Assembly (NCBI GenBank): GCA_044223975.1
Contig: JBGALI010000010.1
Location: 62,001-126,000 of the forward strand
Origin: CAZCPB01 sp044223975
Lineage (GTDB): Bacteria > Planctomycetota > Phycisphaerae > Phycisphaerales > UBA1924
Direction of reading: 5' to 3'
Length of the DNA stretch: 64,000 bases
This document shows positions 16,995 through 26,433 of the stretch, one piece after another (within the stretch, counting starts at the first letter, position 1; each line of letters opens with the position of its first letter). The notes below the pieces were generated by a model, which saw nothing but the letters and a program-made list of their open reading frames with translations, was not told where the DNA came from and ran no database searches. Both the position numbers and the translations under genes were made by a program.

Positions 16995-18095
16995 CTACTT
17001 GCTCCTGGCAGGTTGAAGTATGACCGTGACCACAGCCTGCCCCGATTCCTGCCCTTCTTTGGCAGAAATCGTGACGTCGACCTCGGTGTGAAAGCGTGCC
17101 GAAAGCAAAGCGCTGCAGGAGTCGAGCACTGAGCGTCTGAGGTAATCGCCCACCTTCAAGGGGCATTCCATCCGTACAGCGTCCGGATCGATCCGGGGCG
17201 TGCGGGATGCGCGACGATCTTCGACTCGGACCTCGCTGATCATCGCAAGAGACACCGAGCATCGAACGACTCCGTCGACGGGATGGGGCGGGTCGGCGAA
17301 CTTGACGTTGATCCCGGCGAATCCCTTATCCTTGATTGCTTTGACGAGGGCCTCGGCGATGCGCTCCATCTCCCCTCTATAAAGGCACAGCGGGGACACC
17401 GGCTTCGCGAGCGCTCCCAAAGGCACCTTGCCGGCCATCGGCCTCCCCCACGCGGGAGCGCGAGTGTCCATCTGGATCTCGGCGACGCCGACCTCTGTAT
17501 CGGTAAGACCCGCCTTCTCGAGACCATCGATCGTTATGGACGTCACCAGAAACGCTTCGTCTGGTCCCTCGCCATCCGTTGCTGGAATGGCGGGCCACTT
17601 CGTCTTCACGACGTAGGTGGGCGAACTCCCCGTCGGCTGAGGGCTCTTGGGGCGGTCGACCACGTACACCAGCGCGCGCCGATCCGGCTCAATGCCATCG
17701 ACGCGATCCAAACCGCGGCCGCGCGCGCTGACGATCGTGAAACCCTGCGCCCGCACGAACGCCGCCAGCGCCGCGGCACGGAGTTCACTCAACCGCTGGA
17801 CGTTTTCTCGCTTCACGTGCCGAGCTTCCAGCGATTTGGCGTCCGCGAATACCTCGACGGCCACAGGCGAATCCGGAGGAATCGCGGCAAGGCGTGCGAG
17901 CACAATGTCAGTCCCGCTCGGTGTCATGGAGTCAGAGCCGGGTTCAAACAGTCCGGGGCCGAGGTTGACCGGGGAAGACAGAGGCACCGCGCTCGGTCCC
18001 TCCGCTTGAGAAGGAACGGAGACGCACCCGGCAATGCCGAGGAGCGATACCACTGCCGCGAGACAGAGGCTTGGGCTTGTACGCATCACGCTCAT
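16995..18095 (-). CDS. Lipoprotein with OmpA-like domain
   Basis: A 366-residue lipoprotein with lipobox LGIAGC (cysteine near residue 24). Residues about 47-150 follow the OmpA/MotB C-terminal pattern: LFEPGSDSMTPSGTD, an aspartate where GHTD normally sits (EVFADAK), LSELRAAALAAFVRAQG with the conserved arginine, and DRRALVYVV. These are the residues that bind peptidoglycan in the family. Residues 230-366 form a second domain of alternating helix and strand, perhaps POTRA-like; not assigned. Likely an outer-membrane lipoprotein tethered to the wall. A double hairpin lies upstream, after the amidase gene. Confidence 0.65.
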   Translation of the reverse strand: MSVMRTSPSLCLAAVVSLLGIAGCVSVPSQAEGPSAVPLSSPVNLGPGLFEPGSDSMTPSGTDIVLARLAAIPPDSPVAVEVFADAKSLEARHVKRENVQRLSELRAAALAAFVRAQGFTIVSARGRGLDRVDGIEPDRRALVYVVDRPKSPQPTGSSPTYVVKTKWPAIPATDGEGPDEAFLVTSITIDGLEKAGLTDTEVGVAEIQMDTRAPAWGRPMAGKVPLGALAKPVSPLCLYRGEMERIAEALVKAIKDKGFAGINVKFADPPHPVDGVVRCSVSLAMISEVRVEDRRASRTPRIDPDAVRMECPLKVGDYLRRSVLDSCSALLSARFHTEVDVTISAKEGQESGQAVVTVILQPARSK

Positions 18096-18142
18096 ATCGT
18101 CCGACGCTCCACCGGCGCATCAACGTCGTTCTTGAAGGGCCG

Positions 18143-18193
18143 GTGGCACGCCTCGAAGTGCCACGGTTTGCGGTGCTTCCTCCGCAAACCGTG
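18143..18193. repeat. Overlapping double hairpin, family A
   Basis: GTGGCAC/GTGCCAC (18143-18149 and 18158-18164) overlaps a perfect 12-bp stem CACGGTTTGCGG/CCGCAAACCGTG (18162-18173 and 18182-18193). The flank GTGCCACG and loop TTCCT match the hairpin at 6071-6101. It sits between the amidase stop and the lipoprotein start, with no T-run. Confidence 0.8.
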
Positions 18194-18293
18194 CCGAACT
18201 ACACCGGCGATCGATCACACGCCGCGAAGGCGACCCGACCCCGCCCTCCACCATCCCTCTCCGCGTCATCGCTCTCCCCGCCCAACCATCTCC

Positions 18294-20015
18294 TCACACC
18301 CCCGGCCTCCTCCCCCACACCCCAAGCTCCTTCTCCAGCCCCATCCCCACCGCGCACAGCGTCCCCTCATCGAACAGCCTTCCCCACACCGTCACGCCCC
18401 GAGGCGTGCCGTCTTCGCGGAACCCCGCGCGCAGCGTGAGTTGCGGGTGACCCGTCATGTTCGTGATCAAACACAAGTTCGCCGCCTGGCTGGGACCGAA
18501 GATCACTTCCACCTTCTCGAACCGCTCGGCCATCATCGCCATCACCCGCCGCCGCACCCGCTCGGCCTGCACCAGCTCTATCGCCGGGATGAACCAGCAC
18601 TGCCGGAACGTGTTCGGCCACGCCTGGTCGGTCTGCCAGCTCAACTGGTCGTCCGCGTTCGTCCGCGTCATCTCTTCAAACGCCGCCGCGGCTTCCGTTT
18701 CAAGAATGGTCAGCAGGCACTGGTACGGCCACTCCGGCAGCTCGATCTCGACCATCTCGACGCCCAGCTTCTTCATCGCCTCAAGCGCCGCGCGGTCGAT
18801 GTCGTGCGCCGCCCGTCCCTCGAACCACGCCGGGCTGTACCCCACGCGCACGCCGCGCACGTCGCGTCCCGCATCGAAGTTGAACGGCATCGCGATCGAC
18901 GACGGGTCCGCATCATCGCGCCCGTTCAGCGCGCTCAGCACCAGGGCCGCATCCTCCACGCCGCGGCAGATCGGCCCGATCTTGTCGAGCGACCAGCACA
19001 GCGCCATCGCCCCCGCCCGCGACACCCGCCCGAACGTCGGACGAAGCCCCGTCGTCCCGCACACCATCGACGGCGACAAAATCGACCCGTACGTCTCGGT
19101 CCCGATCGAGAACCCCACGCACCCCGCGGCAGTCGTCGCCGCCGATCCCGCGCTCGACCCGCTCGAACCCTGCTTCAGGTTCCACGGGTTGTTCGTCCGC
19201 CCGCCGTGCCAGATGTCCCCGTACGCCAGCGCCCCCAGTGACGTCTTGGCGATCAGGACGGCGCCCGCGTCATCGAGTTTCTTGATCGCCGCGGCATCGC
19301 TCGTGGGCACGCGGTCCTTCCACGGCTCGGCGCCCCACGTCGTGCGGATCCCCGCCGTGTCGAAGAGGTCCTTGGCCCCGTACGGCACGCCGTGCAGCGG
19401 ACCGCGGTAGTTCCCGGCCGCGATCTCCGCGTCGGCCTTCTTTGCCCGCGCCCGCGCGTGCTCCTCCGTGAGCGTGATCACGGCCTTGAGCTTGGGGTCC
19501 AGCCGCTTGAGCCGCTCGAGATAGATCTCTGTCAGCCGCGTGCTGGTGATCGCCTTGATCTCGATCCACTTTGCAAGGAGCGTCAGCGGCGCGTACGCGA
19601 TGTCCTCATCCGTCCCCGGCATCGGCGGCGCGCCGCCGGAAAGCACGATCGGCCGCTGCACCGTGTCGAACTTCATCCCGGGCAGGCGCGGATCAAAGAC
19701 GTGCGCCGGCGCCAGGTCGTTGGGCAGCCAGCCAAGCTCGCGCCGCGAGCCGAACATCCCGACCTGCTCGGGGAGCGTGCGCCCCATCTGCACGCGCTCG
19801 GCCTCGGTGAACTCGATCCCCGCCAGCTTCTCCGCCTCGGCGATCGTGCCCGCGGAAATGTCCGCCGGCCCCGAAGGCGCGGTCCCCGGTTGTGGCGATG
19901 TTGCCGGTGTGCCGGGGCGCGGCGATGTCGGCTGCGCGCGGGCCACCCGCGGCAGCGTCGCCCCGACTCCCAGAAGCGCAGTGGACGCAAGAAAACCGCG
20001 GCGTGACGTCGTCAT
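18294..20015 (-). CDS. Amidase (amidase signature family), exported
   Basis: A 573-residue amidase-signature hydrolase, GatA-like in fold, acting on C-N amide bonds. The Tat-type N-terminus (TSRRGFLAS) ends near RVARAQ. The Ser-Ser-Lys triad is visible: K215 in GVPYGAKDLFDTAG, the GSSGSSAGSA serine cluster at 283-292, and GSILSPS downstream. Because it is exported, a role in GatCAB tRNA amidation is unlikely; a peptide or cell-wall amide substrate is more plausible. It is 40 bases downstream of the clpP pair on the same strand. Confidence 0.88.
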   Translation of the reverse strand: MTTSRRGFLASTALLGVGATLPRVARAQPTSPRPGTPATSPQPGTAPSGPADISAGTIAEAEKLAGIEFTEAERVQMGRTLPEQVGMFGSRRELGWLPNDLAPAHVFDPRLPGMKFDTVQRPIVLSGGAPPMPGTDEDIAYAPLTLLAKWIEIKAITSTRLTEIYLERLKRLDPKLKAVITLTEEHARARAKKADAEIAAGNYRGPLHGVPYGAKDLFDTAGIRTTWGAEPWKDRVPTSDAAAIKKLDDAGAVLIAKTSLGALAYGDIWHGGRTNNPWNLKQGSSGSSAGSAATTAAGCVGFSIGTETYGSILSPSMVCGTTGLRPTFGRVSRAGAMALCWSLDKIGPICRGVEDAALVLSALNGRDDADPSSIAMPFNFDAGRDVRGVRVGYSPAWFEGRAAHDIDRAALEAMKKLGVEMVEIELPEWPYQCLLTILETEAAAAFEEMTRTNADDQLSWQTDQAWPNTFRQCWFIPAIELVQAERVRRRVMAMMAERFEKVEVIFGPSQAANLCLITNMTGHPQLTLRAGFREDGTPRGVTVWGRLFDEGTLCAVGMGLEKELGVWGRRPGV

Positions 20016-20055
20016 GCCGCGCAGGATACCGCGCCCCCGCCCTCACGCCGGACTA

Positions 20056-20682
20056 TCAGTCCTCGCTGCGGGTGGCCCGAGACGTCTGCGGCATCCGCGT
20101 CAGGATCGAGTCGACCAGCCCGTACTCGAGCATCTCCTGCTCGTCGAGCCACTTGTTGCGGTCGCAGTCCTTGGCCACCCGGTCAATCGTCTGCCCCGTT
20201 GCCGCGGCATAGATCTGGTACAACCGGTCCCGGATCCGCAGCATCTCCTTCGCCTCAATCTCAATATCCGTCGCCTGCCCCTCCATCACCCCCGACAGCA
20301 ACGGCTGATGCATCAGGTTCCGCGAGTTGGGCAGCGTGAACCGCTTCCCCTTCGTCCCGCTCACCGCCAGCAACGACCCCATGCTCGCCGCCTGCCCGAC
20401 AATGTAAGTAGCCACATCGCACGGCACATGGTTCATGGTGTCGATCATGGCCAGGCCGGCGGAGACGGAGCCGCCGGGGGAGTTGACGTAGAGGTGGATG
20501 TCGTTCTTGCTGTCCTCGTTGGCGAGGAAGAGGAGCTGGGCGATGATGAGGTTGGAGACCTCGTCGGTGACGGGCCCGCCGAGGAAGATGATGCGGTCCT
20601 TGAGCAGTCGCGAGTAGATGTCGTACGCGCGCTCACCCTTGGCGGACTTCTCGATGACGATGGGAACGAGGTAGCCGGACAT
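20056..20682 (-). CDS. clpP: ATP-dependent Clp protease proteolytic subunit (second copy)
   Basis: A 208-residue ClpP serine peptidase that forms a tetradecameric chamber with a Clp ATPase. Catalytic serine lies in GQAASMGSLLA, histidine in RNLMHQPL, and the acidic residue in KDCDRNKW. Family phrases YVNSPGGSVSAG and EYGLVDSIL are present. ATG at 20682. It follows another clpP by 102 bases, so the two are probably cotranscribed and may form a mixed complex, as in other bacteria with paired ClpPs. Confidence 0.95.
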   Translation of the reverse strand: MSGYLVPIVIEKSAKGERAYDIYSRLLKDRIIFLGGPVTDEVSNLIIAQLLFLANEDSKNDIHLYVNSPGGSVSAGLAMIDTMNHVPCDVATYIVGQAASMGSLLAVSGTKGKRFTLPNSRNLMHQPLLSGVMEGQATDIEIEAKEMLRIRDRLYQIYAAATGQTIDRVAKDCDRNKWLDEQEMLEYGLVDSILTRMPQTSRATRSED

Positions 20683-20784
20683 GGGGTTTCCCCAGATGCC
20701 GCGTGCAAGCGTGCCGCGCGGCGGAATTCAGGTCAGGAGGTTGGGAACGATCGACGCTTCATGTGGCCCATCGGAAATCGGGGA

Positions 20785-21387
20785 TCAACGGACCCCGGGC
20801 GTGCCCTTGGATTCCTTCGGCGGCTCGCGGAGCACCTCGTCGACGAGGCCGTAGCGGACGGCTTCTTCGGCGGTGAAGTACTTGTCGCGCTCGGAGTCGC
20901 GCTGGACGTTGTCGAGGGGCTGTCCGGAGCACTCGCTGATGATCCGGTTCAGCTCGGCCTTGCTCTTGATGATCTGCTCGGCCTGGATGCGGATGTCCTC
21001 GGCCTGGCCGGTGATGCCGCCGTAGGGCTGGTGGATCATGACCTTGGCGTGGGGCAGCATGTACCGCTTGCCCTTGGCGCCCGAGGTCAGGAGCACGGCG
21101 CCCCCCGAGTACGCCCGCCCCATGCAGTAGGTCGAGACCGGGGAGCTCATGAACCGCATGGTGTCGTAGATCGCCAGCGTGTCGTCCACCGACCCGCCGG
21201 GGGAGTTGATGTACAGGCTAATGTCCTGGGCTCGCTTCTGGTTCTCCAGGTAGAGCATCTGCATCATGACCCGGGCAGCCGAGGCGTGGTTGATCTCCCC
21301 GATGAGGAAGACCACCCGGTTTTCGAGCAAGAGCTCGTCGATCGTCATTTCGCGCGTGCGCTGGTAACTCACGTTCGCGGCGGGCAT
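20785..21387 (-). CDS. clpP: ATP-dependent Clp protease proteolytic subunit (first copy)
   Basis: A 200-residue ClpP. ATG at 21387 follows AGGAG. The catalytic serine sits in GRAYSGGAVLL, where the usual ASMGA context is changed to YSGGA; the histidine is in VMIHQPYGG and the acid in RDSERDKYF. The N-terminal loop, which docks the ATPase, differs from that of the second copy. It heads a three-gene minus-strand run (clpP, clpP, amidase) and is divergent from a metallophosphoesterase gene. Confidence 0.93.
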   Translation of the reverse strand: MPAANVSYQRTREMTIDELLLENRVVFLIGEINHASAARVMMQMLYLENQKRAQDISLYINSPGGSVDDTLAIYDTMRFMSSPVSTYCMGRAYSGGAVLLTSGAKGKRYMLPHAKVMIHQPYGGITGQAEDIRIQAEQIIKSKAELNRIISECSGQPLDNVQRDSERDKYFTAEEAVRYGLVDEVLREPPKESKGTPGVR

Positions 21388-21673
21388 TCTGGTTCTCCTG
21401 GCGGTGACCGGGCTCGGGCACGTCGCCTTTTCGGATTCGGTTCGGAACGATCCCGGACTCCGGACCGCGCGGCATGGTAGCCCCGCGTTTCCAAAGTATT
21501 GATCGGCGATCGGACCCCGGCCCCTTCGCGCGGATCGTGCGCCTTTAGGGGAGGATTGTGATTGCGGTGGTTGCCGGGGCCATCGGAGGGGGCGTTTCGG
21601 GGGGTCAAGGCAGCGGCGTTTGTCACCCGCCCCGACCTTTCCCTATCATCGCCCTCAATCTTTCGGAGCCACC

Positions 21674-22453
21674 GTGCCCACCGCCGTCATCAGCGACATC
21701 CATGGCAACGCCGAGGCCCTCAAACGCGTGCTCGACGACATCGACGCGCGGAAGCTCACGCGGATCATCTGCCTCGGCGACATCGTGGGCTACGGTCCCG
21801 AGCCGCTGACGTGCGTTGATCTCGTGCGCGAGCGCTGCGAGTGGTCCCTCATGGGAAACCACGACTTCGGCGTTCTGTACGAGCCGACCAACTTCAACCC
21901 CGGGGCCGAGTCGGCCGCGTTCTGGACGCGCGACCAGTTCGACCAGGAGCCCGACGAGAAGCTGCGGGCCGCCCGCTACGAGTTCCTCGGGAAGTTGCGC
22001 GTTCGGGTGGTCGACACGCCGCCGGACGGGAAGTTCCCGGTGCTGGCGGTGCACGGGTCGCCGCGCCGACCGATCAACGAGTACATCTTCCCCGACGACG
22101 CGACCAACGCGCCCGACAAGATGCAGGCGATCTTTGAGCGGGTGGAGCGGCTGGCGGTGGTCGGGCACACGCACGTGCCGGGCGTGTTCACCGACGAGCC
22201 GGATTTCTACCCCCCGACCGAGCTGGGCAACGGCGGGGTGTACAACTTTCGCGAAGGCGAGAAGGCGGTGGTGAACGTGGGCAGCGTGGGCCAGCCGCGC
22301 GACCACGACCCGCGGGCCAGCTACGCGGTGCTGCACGCAGACCGGATGGAGTTCGTGCGCGTGGAGTACGCGATCGATGTGACGGCGAGCAAGATCAAGT
22401 CGATCCCGCAGCTCTCAGACTGGCTGGGCGACCGGCTGTACGAGGGTCGGTAG
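21674..22453 (+). CDS. Metallophosphoesterase family protein
   Basis: A 259-residue calcineurin-like phosphoesterase. GTG at 21674 is chosen over the longer frame because GGAG lies six bases upstream and the protein then begins directly with the first metal motif (SDIHGN). Further motifs: GDIVGYGP, GNHD, VHGSP and GHTHVP, the complete di-metal set. The YfcE/MJ0936-type single-domain layout suggests phosphodiesterase activity on a nucleotide or phosphoprotein substrate not deducible here. Confidence 0.9.
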   Translation: MPTAVISDIHGNAEALKRVLDDIDARKLTRIICLGDIVGYGPEPLTCVDLVRERCEWSLMGNHDFGVLYEPTNFNPGAESAAFWTRDQFDQEPDEKLRAARYEFLGKLRVRVVDTPPDGKFPVLAVHGSPRRPINEYIFPDDATNAPDKMQAIFERVERLAVVGHTHVPGVFTDEPDFYPPTELGNGGVYNFREGEKAVVNVGSVGQPRDHDPRASYAVLHADRMEFVRVEYAIDVTASKIKSIPQLSDWLGDRLYEGR

Positions 22454-22598
22454 TCGCCGACCCGGCCGCCCCGGTTCACGGGCGGCGCGTCCCCGGTTGT
22501 ACCCCGAAGCAACGACCGCACGGCCGCGGAGCAGAACCAGGAGCACGCCCCCGGGGGCGCGTGCCACCGCACTTACGACCGAGACAGATCAACCGAAG

Positions 22599-24854
22599 AT
22601 GGCACAAGCGAAAAACCCAATCCTGCGCGTCGTGTTCGCGTTTGCCATGCTCGTTCTGGCCGTGGTGGCCGGGTGGGCGATCACGAAAAACACCGGGCGT
22701 CCGGCGTCGACCGGGACGCCGCCCATCCCGGCTTCGGCGGCGGCCACCCCCCCCATCACCGGCGGGGCGCCGGTGGGCAACCAGACGGACAAGGGGGCCA
22801 CGACCGCTCCGGCGGCACCGCCCGGTCCGGCGCCGGCCGCAACTCCGTCGACCGTCGCGGCCGCACCGGCGACCGGAGCGCTCTCCGCCAGGGCGTGGCC
22901 GGGCGAGCCCTTGGCCTCGAACTACGAGGCGCTGGGATCGACGGGCAAGGACAGCGCGCAGCTGATGCGGATCGAGTTCTCGCCACTGGGCGCCGGGGTG
23001 CGCTCGATCAAGATGGCGCGGGACTTTGACGACCTCAAGGACACGGTGCACACCGAGATCCAGCGCGCGATCGAGTCGCAGGATTCCCGGATGCCCAACC
23101 TGGTGCCGATGGCGGCGCTCTGGGCCGACGTGAACGGGGCGAAGGTGTTTCTCGTGGGCGCGACGGATGCCTCCGTGTGGAAGCAGCGCGCGGGCCACCC
23201 GGGGGTGCTGGACGCGGAGATCGTGGACGCGGCCGGGACCACGGTGCTGAAGATCGAGCGTCGGTACGAGCTCCCGGACGATTCGTACCGGATGTCGGTG
23301 CGTCAGACCGTGAGCAACGTCTCGGGCGCGCCCGTGACATTCAAGTGGCACCAGCTCGGGCCGATCGACCTGGCCGGCGAGGCGACGGCGTACGGCGGTG
23401 ATCGGCGCCGGGTGCGCTTCGGGTACCTCCTGGGCCCCACGGCGGACCCGAGCCGGCGCGCGGTGGTCTCGAACGAGTTCATCCAGGACCACCAGGTGGC
23501 CCTGGGGTCTCCGGACCGCGCGACGGGGCTGTACTCCCCCGAGATCGCCCTGTGGCCCAACGTCAAGTCGACGGAGCGCACGTACGACCTGGTGTGGACC
23601 GCGCTGACGAGCCGGTACTTCGGCGTGGCGGTGCACCCGTACCCCGACCCGACTGTTCAGGTGACGGGATCGCTGGCGCTCCCGAGCTTTGCGGGTGTCG
23701 ACCGGATCGTGTGGAACCGGTACAAGGCCCTGCCCGACGGGACGCAGGCGCTCGACCCGGTGATGGCGCTCCGCCTCACGAGCCCGGAGGTGATCATCCC
23801 GCCGCAGGGGAGTGCGGACCTGAGCTTCGCGGTGTACGCCGGGCCGATCTCGCGTCCGGTGCTGACCGAGAACGCGATCACGAAGGACTACGGGCTGGGC
23901 GGGCTGGTGCTCTTCAACATGTACACCACGGCCCAGTGGTGGTGCTGCTGCGCGTGGCCCCCGGTGGGCGCGGTGATCGAGGGGATCAGCTCGGTGCTGT
24001 TCTCGCTGATGCACTTCCTGCACGATCGGCTGGTGCACGACTGGTCGCTGGCGATCGTGCTGCTGGTGGTGTGCGTGCGCACGGCGCTGCACCCGCTCAC
24101 GAAGTGGTCGCAGGTGCGCATGCAGCGGTTCAGCAAGCAGATGGCCGCGATGGGCCCCAAGCAGAAGCTGATCCAGGAACGGTACAAGGACGACCGCAAG
24201 CGCCTCCAGGAGGAGGTCGCCAAGCTGTACCGCGAGGAAGGGTTCAGCCCGTTCGGGATGCTCGGGTGCGCGCCGATGGTGCTGGTGACCCCGATCTGGA
24301 TCGGCCTGTACGCGATGCTGTACTTCGCGTTCGAGCTGCGGCACCAGCCGGCGTTCTTCGGCCTCGTGCAGCGGTTGTTCAACGGTTGGTCGTTCCTGGG
24401 CGATCTTTCGGAGCCCGACCGGCTGTACGACTTCGGCCGCACGGTCGTCACGGTGCCCATGCTCGGCCCGGTCCACTCGATCAACATCCTGCCCCTGATC
24501 CTGGGCGCGGTTTTCTACGTGCACCAGAAGTACCTGACCCCGCCCAGCGCCGCGACGCTGACTCCCGAGCAGGAGATGCAGCAGAAAATGGTGAAGGTGA
24601 TGTCGGTGGTCATGTTCCCGCTCTTCATGTACAACGCTCCGTGCGGGCTGGCCATCTACTTCATTACCAACTCGACGCTGGCGATCTTCGAGAACAAGTA
24701 CATCCGGGCCCACATCGACAAGCACGACCTGATGAACCCGAGCAAGAAGCCGTCCAAGCCGGGCGGCATCATGGCCCGGGTGCTCAAGGCGGCGGAAGAG
24801 CGGGCGCGAAAGATCGAGAGCAGCGGCAACCGGCCGTCGAAGGGGAAGCGCTGA
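22599..24854 (+). CDS. yidC: Membrane protein insertase YidC
   Basis: A 751-residue insertase that places and folds inner-membrane proteins with or without SecYEG. ATG at 22599 starts a membrane anchor (residues 8-26); the upstream frame start at 22497 is rejected. A long Ala/Pro/Thr linker (to about 105) leads to the periplasmic beta domain (to about 440), then the conserved 60-kDa core with RTALHPLTKWSQVRMQRFSKQM, GCAPMV and the FNGWSF region. The C-terminus is basic. The extended size relative to E. coli (548) comes from the linker and periplasmic domain. Confidence 0.93.
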   Translation: MAQAKNPILRVVFAFAMLVLAVVAGWAITKNTGRPASTGTPPIPASAAATPPITGGAPVGNQTDKGATTAPAAPPGPAPAATPSTVAAAPATGALSARAWPGEPLASNYEALGSTGKDSAQLMRIEFSPLGAGVRSIKMARDFDDLKDTVHTEIQRAIESQDSRMPNLVPMAALWADVNGAKVFLVGATDASVWKQRAGHPGVLDAEIVDAAGTTVLKIERRYELPDDSYRMSVRQTVSNVSGAPVTFKWHQLGPIDLAGEATAYGGDRRRVRFGYLLGPTADPSRRAVVSNEFIQDHQVALGSPDRATGLYSPEIALWPNVKSTERTYDLVWTALTSRYFGVAVHPYPDPTVQVTGSLALPSFAGVDRIVWNRYKALPDGTQALDPVMALRLTSPEVIIPPQGSADLSFAVYAGPISRPVLTENAITKDYGLGGLVLFNMYTTAQWWCCCAWPPVGAVIEGISSVLFSLMHFLHDRLVHDWSLAIVLLVVCVRTALHPLTKWSQVRMQRFSKQMAAMGPKQKLIQERYKDDRKRLQEEVAKLYREEGFSPFGMLGCAPMVLVTPIWIGLYAMLYFAFELRHQPAFFGLVQRLFNGWSFLGDLSEPDRLYDFGRTVVTVPMLGPVHSINILPLILGAVFYVHQKYLTPPSAATLTPEQEMQQKMVKVMSVVMFPLFMYNAPCGLAIYFITNSTLAIFENKYIRAHIDKHDLMNPSKKPSKPGGIMARVLKAAEERARKIESSGNRPSKGKR

Positions 24855-24895
24855 CCGACGCCCCGGAGACGGCGCGGCGGCCAACAATCAGGCCC

Positions 24896-25552
24896 ATGGT
24901 GATCGCCCGTTCCATCGCGCCCGCTGTCGCCACGACGATCCTGCTCACGGGGGCGATGGTGCTGCCGGCGTGCCGCGCCGGCGGTGACAAGTCGGTTGAG
25001 AAGGCCAACGACGACCTGCGCCGCAAGGTGCTGGACCTGGAGGGCGAGGTCACGGCGCTCCAGGGGCGCAACGCGGAACTGGCGGCGAAGCTGGAGGAGG
25101 GCGAACGGGCCCGCGCGGGAACGTTGCCCAAGGACGTGCTCGAGGCAATCCCCCGGTGCGTCGCCGTCACGATCGGGGGCCTTTCGGGCTACCAGCCCGC
25201 GCGCCGGGACCAGCCGGCAAAGATTGTGATCGACATCGAGCCGACCGACGCCCTTGGACGATTCGTGCAGATCGTGGGCACGTTGCACCTCGAGGCCCGA
25301 GCTCTCGGGCCCGTGGGCTCTGGTGCGAAAGATGGCACCGCGCTCGAGACCGAGCTGGGGCCGACGCAGCTCCGCGATGCGTACCGCGGCGGGCTGATGG
25401 GGCCACGCTACACGATTGAAATCCCGGCCCCGGGCGTACGCCCGCCCGGCGATCTGGTGATGCGCGTGCGGTTTGTCGATGCACTGACCGGGCGGTCGCA
25501 CGAGGCCGAGTTGACCCGTCCCCTGCGCGCGGCCGCCGCGGACACACCCTGA
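24896..25552 (+). CDS. Lipoprotein with coiled coil, unknown function
   Basis: A 218-residue protein with a hydrophobic start ending in VLPACR, a plausible lipobox, then a coiled coil (residues about 34-72: DDLRRKVLDLEGEV, NAELAAKLEEGER). The remainder is a beta-rich domain (VIDIEPTDALGRFVQIVGTLHLEA). It begins 41 bases after yidC, so cotranscription is likely. Family not recognised. Confidence 0.7.
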   Translation: MVIARSIAPAVATTILLTGAMVLPACRAGGDKSVEKANDDLRRKVLDLEGEVTALQGRNAELAAKLEEGERARAGTLPKDVLEAIPRCVAVTIGGLSGYQPARRDQPAKIVIDIEPTDALGRFVQIVGTLHLEARALGPVGSGAKDGTALETELGPTQLRDAYRGGLMGPRYTIEIPAPGVRPPGDLVMRVRFVDALTGRSHEAELTRPLRAAAADTP

Positions 25553-25562
25553 GCCCGTCGTT

Positions 25563-26336
25563 TCAGTCCGCCGGGTCGCCCGGCGCGGTGGCCACGTACT
25601 CGTTGAAGATCCCGAGCGTGCGGTGGCGGGCGGGATTCCGCAGACCCGCGTGCGCCATCGCGTCAAGGATGGCCGCCGGACTCACGCACCGCTCGATGGA
25701 ATCCCAGTAATAGCTCATCAGCTCCATCGACCGGGGGCTTCCCGTGACCAGCAGGCTGGCCGGCGGAACGATGCGCTTGAGGTACAGCTTGAGCGCGGCT
25801 CGCGCCAGGGCGCCCTCGGGGGGCGTGATCTCGAGGATGACCACGGTGCCCCCGGGCCGGAGTGCACGGCGCATTTCCCGGAACGCCGCGATGAGGTCCG
25901 AGGCGTGACGCAGGGCGTAGCCCATAACCACCACGTCGAACGATCGGTCCTCCACAGGCAGACGTTCGGCCGTGCCCGCGCGCGTGCGGATGCCGCGGCG
26001 GGACTCGGCGACGCGGCGCATGCCTTCGCTGGGATCGACGCCGACCACGACGCCCTGCGGCCCGACCAGTTCCGCGGCCGCGGCGGAGACCTGCCCGGTG
26101 CCGCACGCGATGTCCAGCACGCGAGAGCCGGGGCCGACCCCGACGCGCCGGAGCACGTCGCGCCGGTACTTGGCGCCGGTGCCGCCGCTCATGAGCGCCG
26201 TGATACGGTCGTAGTGGCGAGCGGTGTCGTCGAACAGCCGGTTCACGACGTCCTGCCGCTGTCCGGGCTCGGTGTAGTAGCGGTCCAGCACGGGGTGCGG
26301 GGCCAGCCCGGTGTCTTTGTGATCGATCCCTTGCAC
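25563..26336 (-). CDS. ubiE: UbiE/COQ5-type methyltransferase (menaquinone/ubiquinone C-methylation)
   Basis: A 257-residue class I SAM methyltransferase. The SAM loop is LDIACGTGQV, with a following VVGVDPSEGM acidic loop. UbiE-specific phrases are FDDTARHYDRITALMSGG at the N-terminus and YYWDSIERCVSP near the C-terminus. In most bacteria UbiE methylates demethylmenaquinone; which quinone applies here cannot be read from the window. GTG at 26336 follows AAGGGG. The gene converges on the YidC/lipoprotein pair. Confidence 0.87.
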   Translation of the reverse strand: MQGIDHKDTGLAPHPVLDRYYTEPGQRQDVVNRLFDDTARHYDRITALMSGGTGAKYRRDVLRRVGVGPGSRVLDIACGTGQVSAAAAELVGPQGVVVGVDPSEGMRRVAESRRGIRTRAGTAERLPVEDRSFDVVVMGYALRHASDLIAAFREMRRALRPGGTVVILEITPPEGALARAALKLYLKRIVPPASLLVTGSPRSMELMSYYWDSIERCVSPAAILDAMAHAGLRNPARHRTLGIFNEYVATAPGDPAD

Positions 26337-26392
26337 CTGCCGATCCCCTTGATGCCGGATGCCCGCCAGCGCGGAGTCTACACGCGTTCAAC

Positions 26393-26423
26393 GCAAAACG
26401 CCGCGTCCCGGGGACGCGGCGTT
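26393..26423 (-). terminator. Terminator after tRNA-Ala (minus strand)
   Basis: A 13-base perfect inverted repeat AACGCCGCGTCCC/GGGACGCGGCGTT with a minimal loop ends in TTTT on the minus strand. It lies 11 bases downstream of the tRNA 3' end. Confidence 0.8.
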
Positions 26424-26433
26424 GAGTAGCACG

